Positions 1 through 10,325 of a DNA stretch of 64,000 nucleotides are shown here, piece after piece; within the stretch, counting starts at the first letter, position 1; each line of letters begins with the position of its first letter. The notes beneath the pieces were generated by a model. It did not search any database. It worked only from the letters and a program-made list of their open reading frames with translations, and was not told where the DNA came from. The DNA comes from Gammaproteobacteria bacterium (GTDB lineage: Bacteria; Pseudomonadota; Gammaproteobacteria; Steroidobacterales; Steroidobacteraceae). Location of the stretch: positions 62,001 through 126,000 of the forward strand of contig RFOD01000001.1 in NCBI GenBank assembly GCA_009926865.1, in the 5' to 3' direction. Made by a program: the position numbers and the translations under genes.

Positions 1-152
1 AGTCGTGAAACGACTCACCGCAGTCCTTTGCGAATCCCCCAATCCAGCTCCAACTGTAACCTCCCCCAAATGTACTGACAACCCATGCGCCGCACTCGGT
101 ATCGGTCACTTGAAAACTCCCCCACAATGTGCCAAGCCACTCCGCGTGAAAT

Positions 153-1844
153 TCACTCGCCTTCATCTGTGACGGCACCCGTCGATGCACTTGACACCGC
201 GCGCGCGTACTTGGCGAGCACACCGCGTGTCGCATAGGGTTTTGGCGCTCTCCAGGCTGCGCGACGTCGCTTCCACTCAGACGCCGTCAAACTCACTTCA
301 ATACGACGTTTGACCGCATCAATGGTAATGGCATCACCATTTTTGATGAGCGCGATCGGGCCACCCACCGCCGCCTCAGGTGCAATATGCCCCACCACAA
401 AACCATGGCTGCCGCCCGAGAAACGACCATCGGTGATGAGCGCGACCTTATCACCGAGGCCGCGCCCCATGATGGCGCCTGTGGGGCTCAACATTTCGCG
501 CATCCCCGGCCCACCGCGCGGACCTTCGTAACGAATCACGACGACATCGCCCGCTTTAACTTTGCCAGCAAGTATGGCTTGTGTTGCGGCCTCTTCACCA
601 TTGAATACTTTGGCCTTACCCCGGAAGGATAAACCTTCTTTCCCCGAAATCTTTGCGACCGCTCCCTCAGGTGCGAGCGAACCGTATAGCACCACAAGGT
701 GACTGTCGGCTTTGATCGGATTAGCAAAACTACGAACAATGTCTTGGCCGCTTGGATAATCTTTGACCTTCGCGAGATTCTGTGCAAGTGTCCGGCCCGT
801 GACAGTCAGGCAGTCACCGTGCAACATCCCACGTTGCAACATTCGGCGCATCAAGGGCTGAATGCCTCCAATCTCAATGAGCTCTGACATGGCATAGCGA
901 CCGCTCGGACGCAAATCTGCGAGTACGGGTATTCGTTTCCCTATACGGGTGAAGTCATCCAAGCTTAGCTTGACTTCTGCTGCTTGCGCGATGGCAAGCA
1001 AATGCAGCACGGCATTTGTCGAGCCACCCAGGGCGATCGTCACCGCAATCGCATTCTCAAACGCCTTTCGAGTCAGGATATCGCGCGGCGTAATACCTGC
1101 TTTGACAAGCTTCACCACCGCAGCGCCCGCGAGCTCACAGTCATCCTGCTTTGCAGAGCTAATGGCATCTTGCGCCGAGCTTCCGGGCAAGGACAGCCCG
1201 AGCGCTTCGATCGCTGAGGCCATGGTGTTGGCGGTGTACATGCCCCCGCAGCTTCCGGGACCTGGAATCGCGGTTCGTTCCACCTCTTTCAATTCGCGAT
1301 CGCTAACCGTGCCAGCAGCATGGCCACCGACTGCTTCAAATACCGACACAATATCGCGACGCTTCGCACCGGGGCGAATGGTGCCGCCGTAGACAAACAC
1401 CGCGGGTCGATTAAGCCGTGCAATCGCCATCGCACAACCGGGCATATTTTTGTCACAGCCACCCACCGCGACCACGCCATCGAAGCCTTCAGCGCCGACC
1501 ACCGTCTCGATGGAGTCGGCGATCACTTCCCTTGAGACGAGCGAATAGCGCATACCGGGCGAGCCCATCGAGATACCATCAGAGACCGTAATGGTGTTGA
1601 ACACGACCGCTTTGCCACCGGCCTGATCGGCGCCTGCCGCAGCGCGCCGAGCGAGATCATCAATATGCATGTTGCAGGGGGTCAGCGTCGCCCAGGTCGA
1701 AGCGATGCCGATCTGCGGACGCTTGAAGTCAGCATCCGTAAAGCCAACGGCGCGTAACATCGCTCGAGAGGGCGTTTGCTTGACGCCATCCACCACCAAG
1801 CGTGACCAACGCCTTGGATCCGCTTTCGCCCTCGTTTTACTCAT
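153..1844 (-). CDS. ilvD: Dihydroxy-acid dehydratase
   Basis: Dehydrates 2,3-dihydroxy-3-methylbutanoate (and the isoleucine homologue) to the 2-keto acid, the step after IlvC in valine, leucine and isoleucine synthesis; cytoplasmic Fe-S enzyme. The 563-residue length is normal. The three expected cluster cysteines are visible: Cys57 in TPCNMH, Cys130 in [11 protein letters not shown] and Cys199 in [14 protein letters not shown]. The C-terminal region has the GGPGMREM and [11 protein letters not shown] motifs. It starts 7 bases after the stop of the aminopeptidase gene, so the two are probably co-transcribed. It is not in the ilvC-leu operon, which lies next to it on the opposite strand. Confidence 0.97.
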   Translation of the reverse strand: MSKTRAKADPRRWSRLVVDGVKQTPSRAMLRAVGFTDADFKRPQIGIASTWATLTPCNMHIDDLARRAAAGADQAGGKAVVFNTITVSDGISMGSPGMRYSLVSREVIADSIETVVGAEGFDGVVAVGGCDKNMPGCAMAIARLNRPAVFVYGGTIRPGAKRRDIVSVFEAVGGHAAGTVSDRELKEVERTAIPGPGSCGGMYTANTMASAIEALGLSLPGSSAQDAISSAKQDDCELAGAAVVKLVKAGITPRDILTRKAFENAIAVTIALGGSTNAVLHLLAIAQAAEVKLSLDDFTRIGKRIPVLADLRPSGRYAMSELIEIGGIQPLMRRMLQRGMLHGDCLTVTGRTLAQNLAKVKDYPSGQDIVRSFANPIKADSHLVVLYGSLAPEGAVAKISGKEGLSFRGKAKVFNGEEAATQAILAGKVKAGDVVVIRYEGPRGGPGMREMLSPTGAIMGRGLGDKVALITDGRFSGGSHGFVVGHIAPEAAVGGPIALIKNGDAITIDAVKRRIEVSLTASEWKRRRAAWRAPKPYATRGVLAKYARAVSSASTGAVTDEGE

Positions 1845-1851
1845 TACGATC

Positions 1852-3291
1852 TTAACTCCCGTGCCTCATCAAAAATTGTCGTATTAGTTCAACCGCGAGC
1901 CGCATACACTGCGCCTCCGCGCCGATCGGTCGACCGGCTCGCTCCCGGGCATTCCATCCATAGAGATCAAAGTGCGCCCATTTACGTCCACGCGAAATAA
2001 AGCGACGTAAAAAGAGCGCCCCCATAACGGAGCCGGCGAATGAGTGACTCGCGACATTATTGAGATCCGCAATACGACTACTGAGTTCGTCGTCATATCC
2101 ATCCCACATTGGTAGTGGCCAAACAGGGTCATGCTCGGACTGGGCGCAGACCATGATTTGTTGCCGCAGGCTTTCATCGTCCGTGAACACCGCGGGCAGC
2201 TCCGGCCCGAGCGCCACGCGCGCAGCCCCCGTCAGCGTCGCGAAATCTAATAATAGATCCGGCTGCTCAGCATCCGCGGCGGCCAACGCGTCTGCGAGTA
2301 TCAACCTGCCCTCCGCATCGGTATTGCCCACTTCGATCGTGAGCCCTCGCCTCGATCGCAGCACATCGCCTGGGCGGAAGGCGTTCCCAGCAACGGAATT
2401 TTCCACCGCGGGTACGAGTACTCGTAGCTCCACGGGCAGGCGCTCTTGCATCACCAAGCGCGCGATACCAAGGGCCACCGCGGCGCCGGCCATGTCCTTT
2501 TTCATGAGGGCCATCCCGCTCGCCGCCTTTAAGTCGAGTCCGCCACTATCAAAGCAGACGCCCTTACCCACCAAAGTGACTTTCGGACCGTGGGTGCTAC
2601 CGCGCCAACGTAAATCCACCAATCGCGGCGCTCGGGTGCTCGCGCGCCCGACCGCATGAATCAGCGGGTAATTGTCTGCGAGCAGCGCATCGCCCACCGT
2701 AATTTGACACTCTGCACCGTGAGTTCGGGCCAGTGACTCCGCCTGGGAAGCCAATTCCGCGGGCCCTAGATCGGAGGCTGGCGTGTTGATGAGATCGCGT
2801 ACCCAGGCATGCGCTTCCACGCTCTCGCGCAATCGATCCAAGGAAACGCCTACCGGACACACGAGGCGAGCGGGAGCCGCCGAAGCACCCTGTGATGGGC
2901 TCTGCGCCGGTTTGTAGAGTGCACCCCGATAATGGCCAAGACACCAACCGAGTGCGATCTGCCAGCGCGCGCGTTTGGAGAATTCCTCTGCTAGCTGATA
3001 GGTCGCCTCAGGCAAACGCTCTGTCAGACCCATGGCCTGCCAACATGACAAAGAATTCATATCGTCGAGCGCGCCAAGCCCAATCACGGCGCCCGCCACT
3101 TCGCCGTTGGCAGAACACCAGGCGAGCACTCGACCGCGTTCGGGTTTAAACCGCTGCGCGCTGATCCATCGATGAACGGACTCAGGTTGACTCTGTCGCC
3201 ACGCAGCAAAGCGTGACTCGCTCACCCACCACAGAGGCACCGGAGCACGGTCAGAAGATTCAACTACGGGAATAAACGTCATCTGCATCAT
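1852..3291 (-). CDS. M17 leucyl aminopeptidase family protein
   Basis: Cytosolic dinuclear metal aminopeptidase that removes N-terminal residues from peptides. The C-terminal catalytic domain has the M17 signature NTDAEGRL (residues 323-330) and the metal/catalytic segment [15 protein letters not shown] (Lys243, Asp248), followed by KKDMAGAA. At 479 residues it fits the family. The N-terminal domain is divergent, so it is closer to the PepB-like or generic M17 proteins than to PepA. The start is uncertain: ATG codons lie at residues 1, 2 and 4, with no clear Shine-Dalgarno sequence. It is the first gene of a probable pair with ilvD and is divergent from the ilvC leader. Confidence 0.9.
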   Translation of the reverse strand: MMQMTFIPVVESSDRAPVPLWWVSESRFAAWRQSQPESVHRWISAQRFKPERGRVLAWCSANGEVAGAVIGLGALDDMNSLSCWQAMGLTERLPEATYQLAEEFSKRARWQIALGWCLGHYRGALYKPAQSPSQGASAAPARLVCPVGVSLDRLRESVEAHAWVRDLINTPASDLGPAELASQAESLARTHGAECQITVGDALLADNYPLIHAVGRASTRAPRLVDLRWRGSTHGPKVTLVGKGVCFDSGGLDLKAASGMALMKKDMAGAAVALGIARLVMQERLPVELRVLVPAVENSVAGNAFRPGDVLRSRRGLTIEVGNTDAEGRLILADALAAADAEQPDLLLDFATLTGAARVALGPELPAVFTDDESLRQQIMVCAQSEHDPVWPLPMWDGYDDELSSRIADLNNVASHSFAGSVMGALFLRRFISRGRKWAHFDLYGWNARERAGRPIGAEAQCMRLAVELIRQFLMRHGS

Positions 3292-3309
3292 TCTAGCGCA
3301 CCGGATTCA

Positions 3310-3339
3310 TTGACAGTCCGACATTAATTGTGATCCCAT
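3310..3339 (+). promoter_or_regulatory. Candidate sigma-70 promoter of the ilvC-leu operon
   Basis: A perfect -35 hexamer TTGACA lies at 3310-3315. With an 18-base spacer the best -10 is TCCCAT (3334-3339), which matches consensus only at its first and last two bases. The predicted start point falls at or next to the leader-peptide ATG at 3346. The weak -10 keeps confidence low. Confidence 0.35.
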
Positions 3340-3345
3340 ACCAAG

Positions 3346-3480
3346 ATGATTCGCGACGTTTCCACTTGCTTACTCACTAAGGCGCTTCACGCAAGCGTTC
3401 AGGGAGTCGTTCAAGCCCTAGGCCTACGACTACCGGTGCTATCGCAAGCCGGCCGGCGCGGGTTGCCCGTCGGGGTCTGA
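3346..3480 (+). CDS. ilvC leader peptide (attenuator peptide)
   Basis: A 44-codon ORF (ATG 3346, TGA 3478) that sits between the divergent aminopeptidase start and ilvC. Sixteen of 44 residues are Leu, Val or Ile, including Leu9-Leu10, Val21-Val22 and a run of Leu25, Leu27, Leu29, Val31 and Leu32 encoded mostly by CTA. This is the composition expected of a leader peptide whose translation senses charged branched-chain tRNAs. It is followed by competing RNA hairpins and a terminator before ilvC. No Shine-Dalgarno sequence precedes the ATG, and an in-frame TGA at 3331 rules out an earlier start. Ribosome-mediated attenuation of ilv/leu operons is established in gammaproteobacteria; the assignment here is inferred from composition and position. 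Confidence 0.8.
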   Translation: MIRDVSTCLLTKALHASVQGVVQALGLRLPVLSQAGRRGLPVGV

Positions 3481-3557
3481 TGCTTAAGGCCAAGACCCCG
3501 AGGCGCTGAGAGATCACCAAACCCCGCACCGGCCAGAAGCCGATGCGGGGTTTTTTT
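3451..3557 (+). terminator. ilvC attenuator: terminator and antiterminator
   Basis: The terminator stem CCCCGCA (3522-3528)/TGCGGGG (3544-3550) has an inner stem CGGC/GCCG (3530-3533/3539-3542) and is followed by seven T (3551-3557). An alternative pairing joins GGCCGGCGCGGGTT (3451-3464), inside the last third of the leader ORF, to the terminator 5' arm AACCCCGCACCGGCC (3520-3534), with one mismatch and one bulge. A separate 8-bp stem CGGGGTCT (3471-3478)/AGACCCCG (3493-3500) brackets the leader stop codon. A ribosome stalled at the Leu/Val codons around 3415-3440 would leave 3451-3464 free to form the antiterminator; one that reaches the stop would cover it and allow termination. Confidence 0.85.
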
Positions 3558-3596
3558 GTGCTTGAAACATCGACCTGAGGTCACTGGGAGTTCGTC

Positions 3597-4586
3597 ATGA
3601 AGTTGTATTCGCAAAAGGACGTCAACAAAAAAGCGTTGAAGGGCGCGCGCATTTGCGTGCTGGGCTATGGCAGCCAAGGCCGCGCTCACGCGCTGAACTT
3701 GAAGGACAGCGGTTTTGATGTCGTCATCGGCGTGCGCAAAGGTGACAGCTTTAAGAAAGCCAAGCGCGATGGCCTCAATGTCGCCGAGCCTGCTAACGCG
3801 GTGGTCGATGCCGATCTAATCGCGATGCTCGCGCCGGATCTGGCACAGAAGCAGCTCTATCAAGACGTTCTACCGAAAGTCAAAGCCGGCGCCACACTCC
3901 TCTTCGCGCACGGTTTCAACATTCACTATAAACAGATCAAACCGCGCAAGGACCTCGACGTCGTGCTGATTGCGCCGAAGGGACCCGGCGGTCTCGTGCG
4001 TCGTCAATACGAAGAAGGTCGTGGCGTGCCCTGTCTGCTCGCTGTTCACCAAGATGCATCCAAGTCAGCATTTGCCAAAGCGCTCGCCTACGCTGATGGT
4101 ATCGGCGGGACCCGCGGTGGCGTATTGGTGACCACTTTCGCTGAAGAAACCGAGACGGATCTCTTCGGCGAGCAAGCTGTGCTGTGTGGCGGCGCGACTG
4201 AGCTGGTGGTGAAGGGCTTTGAAACCTTAGTGGAAGCGGGCTATCAGCCTGAGGTGGCCTACTTCGAGTGTATGCATGAGCTCAAGCTAATCGTTGATCT
4301 GCTGCATGAAGGCGGTATCACCAAGATGCACCAATTCATCAGCGAAACGGCGAAATATGGGGATCTCACCCGCGGTCCACGCGTCGTGACGAAGCAGACT
4401 AAAGCCGAAATGAAAAAGATTCTCAAAGAAGTCCAGCAGGGCAAATTCGCTCGACAATGGATTCGTGAGAATGCGACGGGTCGCAAGAAATACAACAAGA
4501 TGCTGAAGGCCGACATGAACCGCCAGATTGAAAAGGTGGGCTACAAGTTGCGCGGCCGCATGCCTTGGTTGGATCAGGGGCGCTAA
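3597..4586 (+). CDS. ilvC: Ketol-acid reductoisomerase (class I)
   Basis: Isomerises and reduces acetolactate or acetohydroxybutyrate to the dihydroxy acid with NADPH and Mg2+. The 329 residues give the short class I form. The Rossmann nucleotide motif GYGSQG is at residues 23-28, and the cofactor-specificity loop [10 protein letters not shown] (residues 47-56) carries the basic residues of NADPH enzymes. The knotted C-terminal domain starts around [18 protein letters not shown] Shine-Dalgarno element precedes the ATG. It is the first structural gene of the ilvC-leuACDB operon, behind the attenuator. The acetolactate synthase genes often found next to ilvC in relatives are absent here. Confidence 0.98.
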   Translation: MKLYSQKDVNKKALKGARICVLGYGSQGRAHALNLKDSGFDVVIGVRKGDSFKKAKRDGLNVAEPANAVVDADLIAMLAPDLAQKQLYQDVLPKVKAGATLLFAHGFNIHYKQIKPRKDLDVVLIAPKGPGGLVRRQYEEGRGVPCLLAVHQDASKSAFAKALAYADGIGGTRGGVLVTTFAEETETDLFGEQAVLCGGATELVVKGFETLVEAGYQPEVAYFECMHELKLIVDLLHEGGITKMHQFISETAKYGDLTRGPRVVTKQTKAEMKKILKEVQQGKFARQWIRENATGRKKYNKMLKADMNRQIEKVGYKLRGRMPWLDQGR

Positions 4587-4616
4587 GTCGCGTCCATTGC
4601 ACAGGAGAGAGATGAC

Positions 4617-6152
4617 ATGACGTCCACACTTGATCGGGTAATGATCTTTGACACCACGCTGCGCGACGGCGAGCAATCGCCAGGCTGCAGCATGACGCAG
4701 CCAGAAAAGCTGCGGGTGGCGAAGGCGCTAGCCGAGCTGGGCGTCGATATCATTGAAGCGGGTTTCCCAGCCGCCTCGCAGGGCGATTGGGAAGCCGTCA
4801 ATGCCGTAGCGCGTGAGGTTCAGGGGCCGATCATCTGCGGCCTCGCGCGTTGCTCGCGTGACGACATTGAGTTAGCGGCCAAAGCGCTGCGCGATGCCGA
4901 GCGGCGACGGATACATGTGTTTTTGGCGACTAGCGCGATCCATCGCGAGCACAAACTCAATATGGCCAAAGAAGAGATTCTTCGGCGTGCCGTAGAGGGC
5001 GTGAAGATTGCGCGCGAGCACTGCGAGGATATCGAGTTCTCCCCAGAGGACGCATCTCGTACCGAACTTGATTTCTTAGCCCAAGTGGTCGAAGCGGTCA
5101 TCGATGCAGGCGCGACAACGGTCAATATTCCCGATACGGTTGGCTACACGGTTCCGCATGAGTTTGCGGAGTTATTCCGTTACCTCACCAAGAACGTGCG
5201 CAATATTGATAAGGCGAGACTCTCAGTGCATTGCCACGATGACTTAGGAATGGCTGTCGCCAATAGCTTGATGGCCGTGGTGGCCGGCGCCCGCCAGGTC
5301 GAGTGTACGATTAATGGTATCGGTGAGCGCGCGGGCAACTGTTCGCTCGAAGAAGTCGTTATGGCACTGCGCACCCGTGAGACATTTTTCAATGCCGCAA
5401 CGGGCATCCAATCACAACGGCTGTACCCAGTATCACGTCTCGTCTCAAGCATTACGGGCATGCCAATCCCTCGGAATAAGGCGATCGTTGGCGAAAATGC
5501 CTTCGCCCATGAGTCGGGCATCCACCAGCATGGCATGCTCAAACATGCGAGCACCTATGAAATCATGCGACCTCAGGATGTCGGTCTTGCCAGATCTAAC
5601 TTGGTTCTGGGCAAGCATAGTGGACGTCATGCACTGCGCGAGCGTATCAAAGAACTAGGCTTCGAACTCGATGAAGCGGAGTTCGAACGTGTATTCATAG
5701 ATTTCAAAGCACTAGCGGACATCAAAAAAGAATTGTTCGACGGTGATATCGAAGCGCTCGTATTACGTGCCGAAGGTGGTGAAGCCGGTCCATGGACCCT
5801 CGGCTCTTTACGAACGTCTTCAAGCGCCGCGCGCGGCCAAGCAACCGTCAGCCTGCAACATGCCGATGGTACCGTCGTGGAACGCTCCGCGGCTGGCGAT
5901 GGCCCAGTGGATGCAGCCTTCAAAGCGATTGAATCAGCGACCGGTGTCACGCCCAGTCTGCAGAAATTCGAATTACGTAGTCTTTCTGAAGGTGAGGATG
6001 CGCAAGGCGAAGCGGTCGTCTACGTCAACTTTGCCGATCGCAGTTATCGCGGCGCAAGCGTCAGCACCGACATCGTTGAATCGGCCACCCGCGCCTTTCT
6101 CGAGGTCATTAACCGTATTGAAACCTCTCAAAGTGCGAAGGAACACGCATGA
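4617..6152 (+). CDS. leuA: 2-Isopropylmalate synthase
   Basis: Condenses acetyl-CoA with 2-ketoisovalerate, the committed step of leucine synthesis. The 511 residues include an N-terminal TIM barrel with the signature [12 protein letters not shown] (residues 11-22), metal-binding HCHDDLG and NGIGERAGN, and the family motif GKHSGRHAL. The last about 120 residues form the regulatory domain, expected to bind leucine for feedback inhibition. A GGAGAGAG ribosome site lies just upstream, 30 bases after ilvC. Its stop overlaps the leuC start (ATGA), so the two are translationally coupled. Confidence 0.97.
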   Translation: MTSTLDRVMIFDTTLRDGEQSPGCSMTQPEKLRVAKALAELGVDIIEAGFPAASQGDWEAVNAVAREVQGPIICGLARCSRDDIELAAKALRDAERRRIHVFLATSAIHREHKLNMAKEEILRRAVEGVKIAREHCEDIEFSPEDASRTELDFLAQVVEAVIDAGATTVNIPDTVGYTVPHEFAELFRYLTKNVRNIDKARLSVHCHDDLGMAVANSLMAVVAGARQVECTINGIGERAGNCSLEEVVMALRTRETFFNAATGIQSQRLYPVSRLVSSITGMPIPRNKAIVGENAFAHESGIHQHGMLKHASTYEIMRPQDVGLARSNLVLGKHSGRHALRERIKELGFELDEAEFERVFIDFKALADIKKELFDGDIEALVLRAEGGEAGPWTLGSLRTSSSAARGQATVSLQHADGTVVERSAAGDGPVDAAFKAIESATGVTPSLQKFELRSLSEGEDAQGEAVVYVNFADRSYRGASVSTDIVESATRAFLEVINRIETSQSAKEHA

Positions 6153-7552
6153 GCACACCTCGAACCCTATTTGAGAAAGTCTGGTCGGCCCACGAAGTGG
6201 TGCCCGCTACGGCTGACACGCCCGCGGTCATTTTCATTGATCTGCATCTGACGCATGAGGTTACCTCGCCTCAGGCGTTCGCTATATTACGCGAGCGCGG
6301 TCTGAAAGTACGCCGTCCAGATCTGACCCTCGCCACCATGGATCACGCCACGCCGACGAGAACCGAGCAGGTCTTTGGCGGTGCTCCGATCACGATCGAT
6401 TCGGCAGCTAAACAAATTCGCCAGCTGGAAGCGAACTGCGCAGACTTCGGCGTCGAGCTACTCGGTCTACAAGATGCCCGGCGCGGGATCGTACACATCA
6501 TCGGCCCTGAACTGGGCGTCACCCAACCTGGCAAGACCATCGTCTGCGGCGACAGCCACACCTCGACACACGGTGCGTTTGGCGCCCTCGCCTTTGGCAT
6601 CGGCACTACCGAGGTGGGCCATGTACTCGCTACGCAGTGCTTACTGCAAAAGAAGCCAAAAACCTTTGCGATCAATGTCGAGGGCGAGCTCCCTAACGGC
6701 GTCACGCCCAAAGATTTGATCCTCGCGATCATTGGCAAGGTGGGCGTTTCAGGCGGTACGGGTTACGTGTTTGAATATCGTGGCTCAGCCATTCGCAAGC
6801 TCAACATGGAGCAGCGAATGACGATCTGCAACATGTCGATTGAGGCAGGTGCCCGCGCGGGAATGATCGCACCGGATGAGATCACTTTTGAATATTTGAA
6901 AGACCGTCCGCGCGCGCCAAAGGGCGCCGCTTGGGATAAGGCCGTCAACGCATGGCGAGCGTTGGTAACGGATGACGGCGCGGTCTTTGATCGCGAAATT
7001 ACCATCGATGCGTCGGCGCTCGAGCCGATGATCACCTACGGTACCAACCCCGGCATGGTTGTGCCGATCTCTGGACAAGTGCCCGATCGTGCGGGAGATC
7101 CCGTGTTCGATGCTGCGATGCGCTACATGGGTCTCACCCCAGGACAACGTATCCAAGACGCGCCGGTGAACGTCGTTTTTGTCGGCAGTTGCACCAATGG
7201 CCGTATCAGCGATCTGCGCGCTGCGGCGCGTGTCTTAAAGGGTCATAAAGTCGCCGATGGCGTGCAGCTTTTAATTGTGCCCGGCTCGCAGGAGGTCAAA
7301 CGCGACGCAGAAGCCGAGGGACTCGACCAAATATTCAAAGCTGCGGGCGCTGATTGGCGCGAATCGGGATGCTCCATGTGTCTTGGTATGAACGGTGACA
7401 CCGTGGCCAAGGGTCAGTACTCCGTGAGCACCAGTAATCGAAATTTTGAAGGCCGCCAAGGGGTCGGCGCCCGGACTTTACTGGCGAGCCCCGAAACGGC
7501 GGCCGCGTCAGCGATTCGCGGGAAAGTGACTGATCCGAGGGAGTTTGCCTAA
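6149..7552 (+). CDS. leuC: 3-Isopropylmalate dehydratase large subunit
   Basis: Large subunit of the aconitase-family isomerase that converts 2- to 3-isopropylmalate with LeuD. The 467-residue length is normal. The [4Fe-4S] ligands are Cys348 (GSCTNGR), Cys408 and Cys411 ([10 protein letters not shown]). The substrate region [20 protein letters not shown] is intact. The start overlaps the leuA stop by four bases. A second, more divergent LeuC is encoded at about 38.6-40 kb; this copy is the biosynthetic one by operon context. Confidence 0.97.
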   Translation: MSTPRTLFEKVWSAHEVVPATADTPAVIFIDLHLTHEVTSPQAFAILRERGLKVRRPDLTLATMDHATPTRTEQVFGGAPITIDSAAKQIRQLEANCADFGVELLGLQDARRGIVHIIGPELGVTQPGKTIVCGDSHTSTHGAFGALAFGIGTTEVGHVLATQCLLQKKPKTFAINVEGELPNGVTPKDLILAIIGKVGVSGGTGYVFEYRGSAIRKLNMEQRMTICNMSIEAGARAGMIAPDEITFEYLKDRPRAPKGAAWDKAVNAWRALVTDDGAVFDREITIDASALEPMITYGTNPGMVVPISGQVPDRAGDPVFDAAMRYMGLTPGQRIQDAPVNVVFVGSCTNGRISDLRAAARVLKGHKVADGVQLLIVPGSQEVKRDAEAEGLDQIFKAAGADWRESGCSMCLGMNGDTVAKGQYSVSTSNRNFEGRQGVGARTLLASPETAAASAIRGKVTDPREFA

Positions 7553-7553
7553 C

Positions 7554-8132
7554 ATGCAAGCGATTAAAACCATCCATTCACGTACGGTCGTGATGCCCTC
7601 GACCAACATCGATACCGATCAAATTATCCCTGGGCGCTTTCTAACCACGACCACCAAGGAAGGCCTCGGGCAGCAGCTTTTTGCCGATTGGCGTTATGCC
7701 GCCGACGGTACACCGATTGCGGATTTCATTCTCAATCGCCCTGAGGCGGAAGGTTGTCGCATTCTTGTGGCTGGGCGAAATCTCGGTTGTGGCTCATCGC
7801 GTGAACACGCACCCTGGGCGCTATTAGACTATGGATTCCAAGCGGTAGTTAGTACCGAGATTGCAGACATCTTCCGTAACAATTCTTTGAAAAATGGCCT
7901 CTTACCTATCGTCGTTGATGATGCCACCCACCAATGGCTGTTGGCGAACCCTGGCGTCACAGTCACCATTGATCTGCAATCCGCCACCCTGCAGGCTGCA
8001 AGCCGCGAGCCGGTAAGCTTCCCCATTGATGCCTTTGCGCGTTATTGCTTATTGAATGGGGTCGATGAATTAGGCTTTCTGCTGTCGAAGGATGCTGAGA
8101 TTCAACGATACGAGAGCCAACACGCCGGATGA
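7554..8132 (+). CDS. leuD: 3-Isopropylmalate dehydratase small subunit
   Basis: Swivelling small subunit that completes the LeuCD isomerase. 192 residues from the ATG at 7554, which lies one base after the leuC stop and behind a GAGGGAG ribosome site; an in-frame TTG at 7545 sits too close to that site to be likely. The family motifs [12 protein letters not shown] and [15 protein letters not shown] are present near the N-terminus and middle. The stop overlaps the leuB start (ATGA). Confidence 0.97.
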   Translation: MQAIKTIHSRTVVMPSTNIDTDQIIPGRFLTTTTKEGLGQQLFADWRYAADGTPIADFILNRPEAEGCRILVAGRNLGCGSSREHAPWALLDYGFQAVVSTEIADIFRNNSLKNGLLPIVVDDATHQWLLANPGVTVTIDLQSATLQAASREPVSFPIDAFARYCLLNGVDELGFLLSKDAEIQRYESQHAG

Positions 8133-9184
8133 AAGCGCGTATCGCGATATTGGCCGGAGACGGCATCGGCCCCGAAGTGACCGCAGAGGCTGTCAAAGTT
8201 CTGCAAATCATTGCTGGACGCTGCGGCCACGAATTTGAGCTCGAAGCGCTCCCGTTTGGCGGTGTCGCGATCGATGCGTATGGCGACGGTCTGCCGCCTC
8301 ATACGCTCGAGGGCTGCCGTTCCGCCGATGCGGTGCTACTCGGAGCGATCGGGGGTCCCAAGTGGGGACCCGATGCACCTGTGCGACCTGAGCCTGCGCT
8401 ACTACGCTTGCGTGCCGAGCTGGGCGTCTATGCAAACCTCCGCCCCATCAAAGTCTCGAACGCGCTACTCAATGATTCGCCGCTCAAGCCAGAAATCATT
8501 GAGGGGGTAGATTTACTGTTTGTGCGCGAACTGACCGGGGGCATCTACTTCGGCCGTAAGGGCTTAGAAGGCGATCGAGCGTTTGACGAATGCGCCTACA
8601 CGGTGAGCGAGATTGAGCGTATCACCCGCACGGCGGGCATATTGGCGAAGGCTCGCCGCGGAAAAATCACCCAAGTTGATAAATCCAATGTGCTCGAAAC
8701 GTCCAAACTCTGGCGGCGAGTCAGCGAGCGTGTAATCCGTGAGGAATTTCCCGGAGTCAGCATCGAACACATGTTCGTCGATGCGGCGTCCATGCATTTA
8801 TTACGACGCCCACGCGACTTTGATGTCATCCTCACCGAGAATTTGTTTGGCGATATCCTGACGGATGAAGGGGCCATGCTGGCTGGCTCGTTGGGCGTTT
8901 TACCCTCCGCGGCACTCGGTACGGGCGCCAAGGGCTTATACGAGCCGATTCACGGTTCCGCACCGGATATCGCGGGGCGCGGCATCGCCAATCCAACCGG
9001 TACGATTCTGAGTGCCGCGTTGTTGTTACGCCATTCGTTGGGGTTAGATGCCGAGGCGCAGCAAATCGAACAGGCCGTTGAGCGCGCCCTCACCAACGGA
9101 GCGAAGACGGCTGATCTCACATCAGGCGGTCGCGACGCTCTCAGCACCGAAGCGATGGGCGCAGCCATCAGGCAAGCGCTTTAA
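8129..9184 (+). CDS. leuB: 3-Isopropylmalate dehydrogenase
   Basis: NAD+-dependent oxidative decarboxylation of 3-isopropylmalate to 2-ketoisocaproate, last pathway-specific step to leucine. 351 residues. [16 protein letters not shown] (residues 10-25) opens the fold. The substrate/Mg site includes [10 protein letters not shown], the catalytic-region [22 protein letters not shown] and the NAD-binding [15 protein letters not shown]. Last gene of the operon; its last 17 bases overlap the 3' end of the convergent sulfhydrylase gene. Confidence 0.97.
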   Translation: MKARIAILAGDGIGPEVTAEAVKVLQIIAGRCGHEFELEALPFGGVAIDAYGDGLPPHTLEGCRSADAVLLGAIGGPKWGPDAPVRPEPALLRLRAELGVYANLRPIKVSNALLNDSPLKPEIIEGVDLLFVRELTGGIYFGRKGLEGDRAFDECAYTVSEIERITRTAGILAKARRGKITQVDKSNVLETSKLWRRVSERVIREEFPGVSIEHMFVDAASMHLLRRPRDFDVILTENLFGDILTDEGAMLAGSLGVLPSAALGTGAKGLYEPIHGSAPDIAGRGIANPTGTILSAALLLRHSLGLDAEAQQIEQAVERALTNGAKTADLTSGGRDALSTEAMGAAIRQAL

Positions 9185-10325
9185 ACCCACGCGCGAGATC
9201 CTCTAGTAGATCGTCGGCCGATTCAATGCCGATCGACAAACGCAGGAGTCCGTCTGTTAAACCGGCTGCAGTGCGAGCCGCCGGGTCCATCGCAGCGTGA
9301 GTCATCGTGGCGGGATGCGCGATGAGACTCTCAACGCCACCTAGTGACTCCGCCAAAGAAAAAAGCTCGAGATTCGCGACCAAACGCTCTACCGCTTGCG
9401 CGCCGCCTTTGAGCTCAAAACTGACAATCGCACCGAACCCCGACTGTTGGCGTTTCGCTAAAGCATGCTGCGGATGAGAGCTTAAGCCCGGATAAAAAAC
9501 CTTCGATACCGCGGGTTGCTCAGCCAGCCAAGCTGCGATCTGATTCGCATTCTCTTCGTGATACGCCATTCGCGCATGTAAGCTGCGCATTCCTCGAAGG
9601 GTGAGGAAACTGTCAAACGACGAGCCCGTTGCACCGCTCGCATTCGCCCACCACGCGACTTTCTCATGCCACTCGGGTGTCGCCGCGACGACTGCGCCAC
9701 CAACCACATCACTGTGACCATTTAAATATTTGGTCGTAGAGTGAACCACCATATCGACACCCAGTGCGAGTGGCTGTTGCAAGACGGGTGACAGAAAGGT
9801 GTTGTCCGCCACCACGAGCGCGCCCTGCTCATGTGCGCGAGCGCTCAAGTGCGCGATATCAGTAATGCGTAGGAGCGGATTACTCGGCGTCTCAATCCAC
9901 AGTAAATCAAACGGTTCGCGCATAGCCTGCTCGACTGCGGCCGACTTTCCAAAGTCTACGAACTCAACGCGAAAATCACCGCGGCGTTGCCACGCTGCAA
10001 ACAGCCGATAACTACCACCGTAACAGTCATGTGGGACCAGTAGTCGCGCGCCGCGCGCGAGCACCTGCCCGCATAGATGAATTGCTGCCATGCCAGAGCC
10101 TGTCACCACACAGCCGGCGCCGCCTTCCAAATCATTGATGGCAGCTGCCAACAAATCACGGGTAGGATTGCCGGAGCGTGAATAATCATATTGCCGCTTC
10201 TTGCCAAAGCCTTCGAAAGCAAATGTGGAGGTCAGATGAATCGGAGGTACGACCGCGCCCGTAACGGGATCTGATTCCAAGCCAGCGCGCACAGCACGGG
10301 TTCGCGGGTGTTTGGGGCGATTCAA
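9168..10325 (-). CDS. Cystathionine gamma-synthase / O-succinylhomoserine sulfhydrylase family
   Basis: PLP enzyme that joins activated homoserine to cysteine or sulfide in methionine synthesis. 385 residues from a TTG at 10325. That start follows AGGAGA by six bases and overlaps the metX stop as TTGA; a longer reading from 10355 would run into metX. The PLP lysine lies in HSTTKYLNGHSDVVGG, and the family segments YSRSGNPTRDLL and GVESLIAHPATMTHA are clear. Sequence alone does not separate MetB from MetZ activity. Translational coupling to metX supports a methionine role, and both should be under the SAM-I riboswitch. Confidence 0.9.
   Translation of the reverse strand: MNRPKHPRTRAVRAGLESDPVTGAVVPPIHLTSTFAFEGFGKKRQYDYSRSGNPTRDLLAAAINDLEGGAGCVVTGSGMAAIHLCGQVLARGARLLVPHDCYGGSYRLFAAWQRRGDFRVEFVDFGKSAAVEQAMREPFDLLWIETPSNPLLRITDIAHLSARAHEQGALVVADNTFLSPVLQQPLALGVDMVVHSTTKYLNGHSDVVGGAVVAATPEWHEKVAWWANASGATGSSFDSFLTLRGMRSLHARMAYHEENANQIAAWLAEQPAVSKVFYPGLSSHPQHALAKRQQSGFGAIVSFELKGGAQAVERLVANLELFSLAESLGGVESLIAHPATMTHAAMDPAARTAAGLTDGLLRLSIGIESADDLLEDLARGFKALA

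Noticed and set aside
1-152. A minus-strand frame stays open from ilvD to the window edge and is rich in Trp, Gly and Cys.
   Set aside because: Only about 50 codons are visible, no family was recognised and no start lies in view. It may be the edge of a gene or chance, so it is not annotated.
2060-2659. A 199-residue plus-strand open frame opposite the aminopeptidase gene.
   Set aside because: Low-complexity Ser/Arg/Thr composition typical of an antisense shadow.
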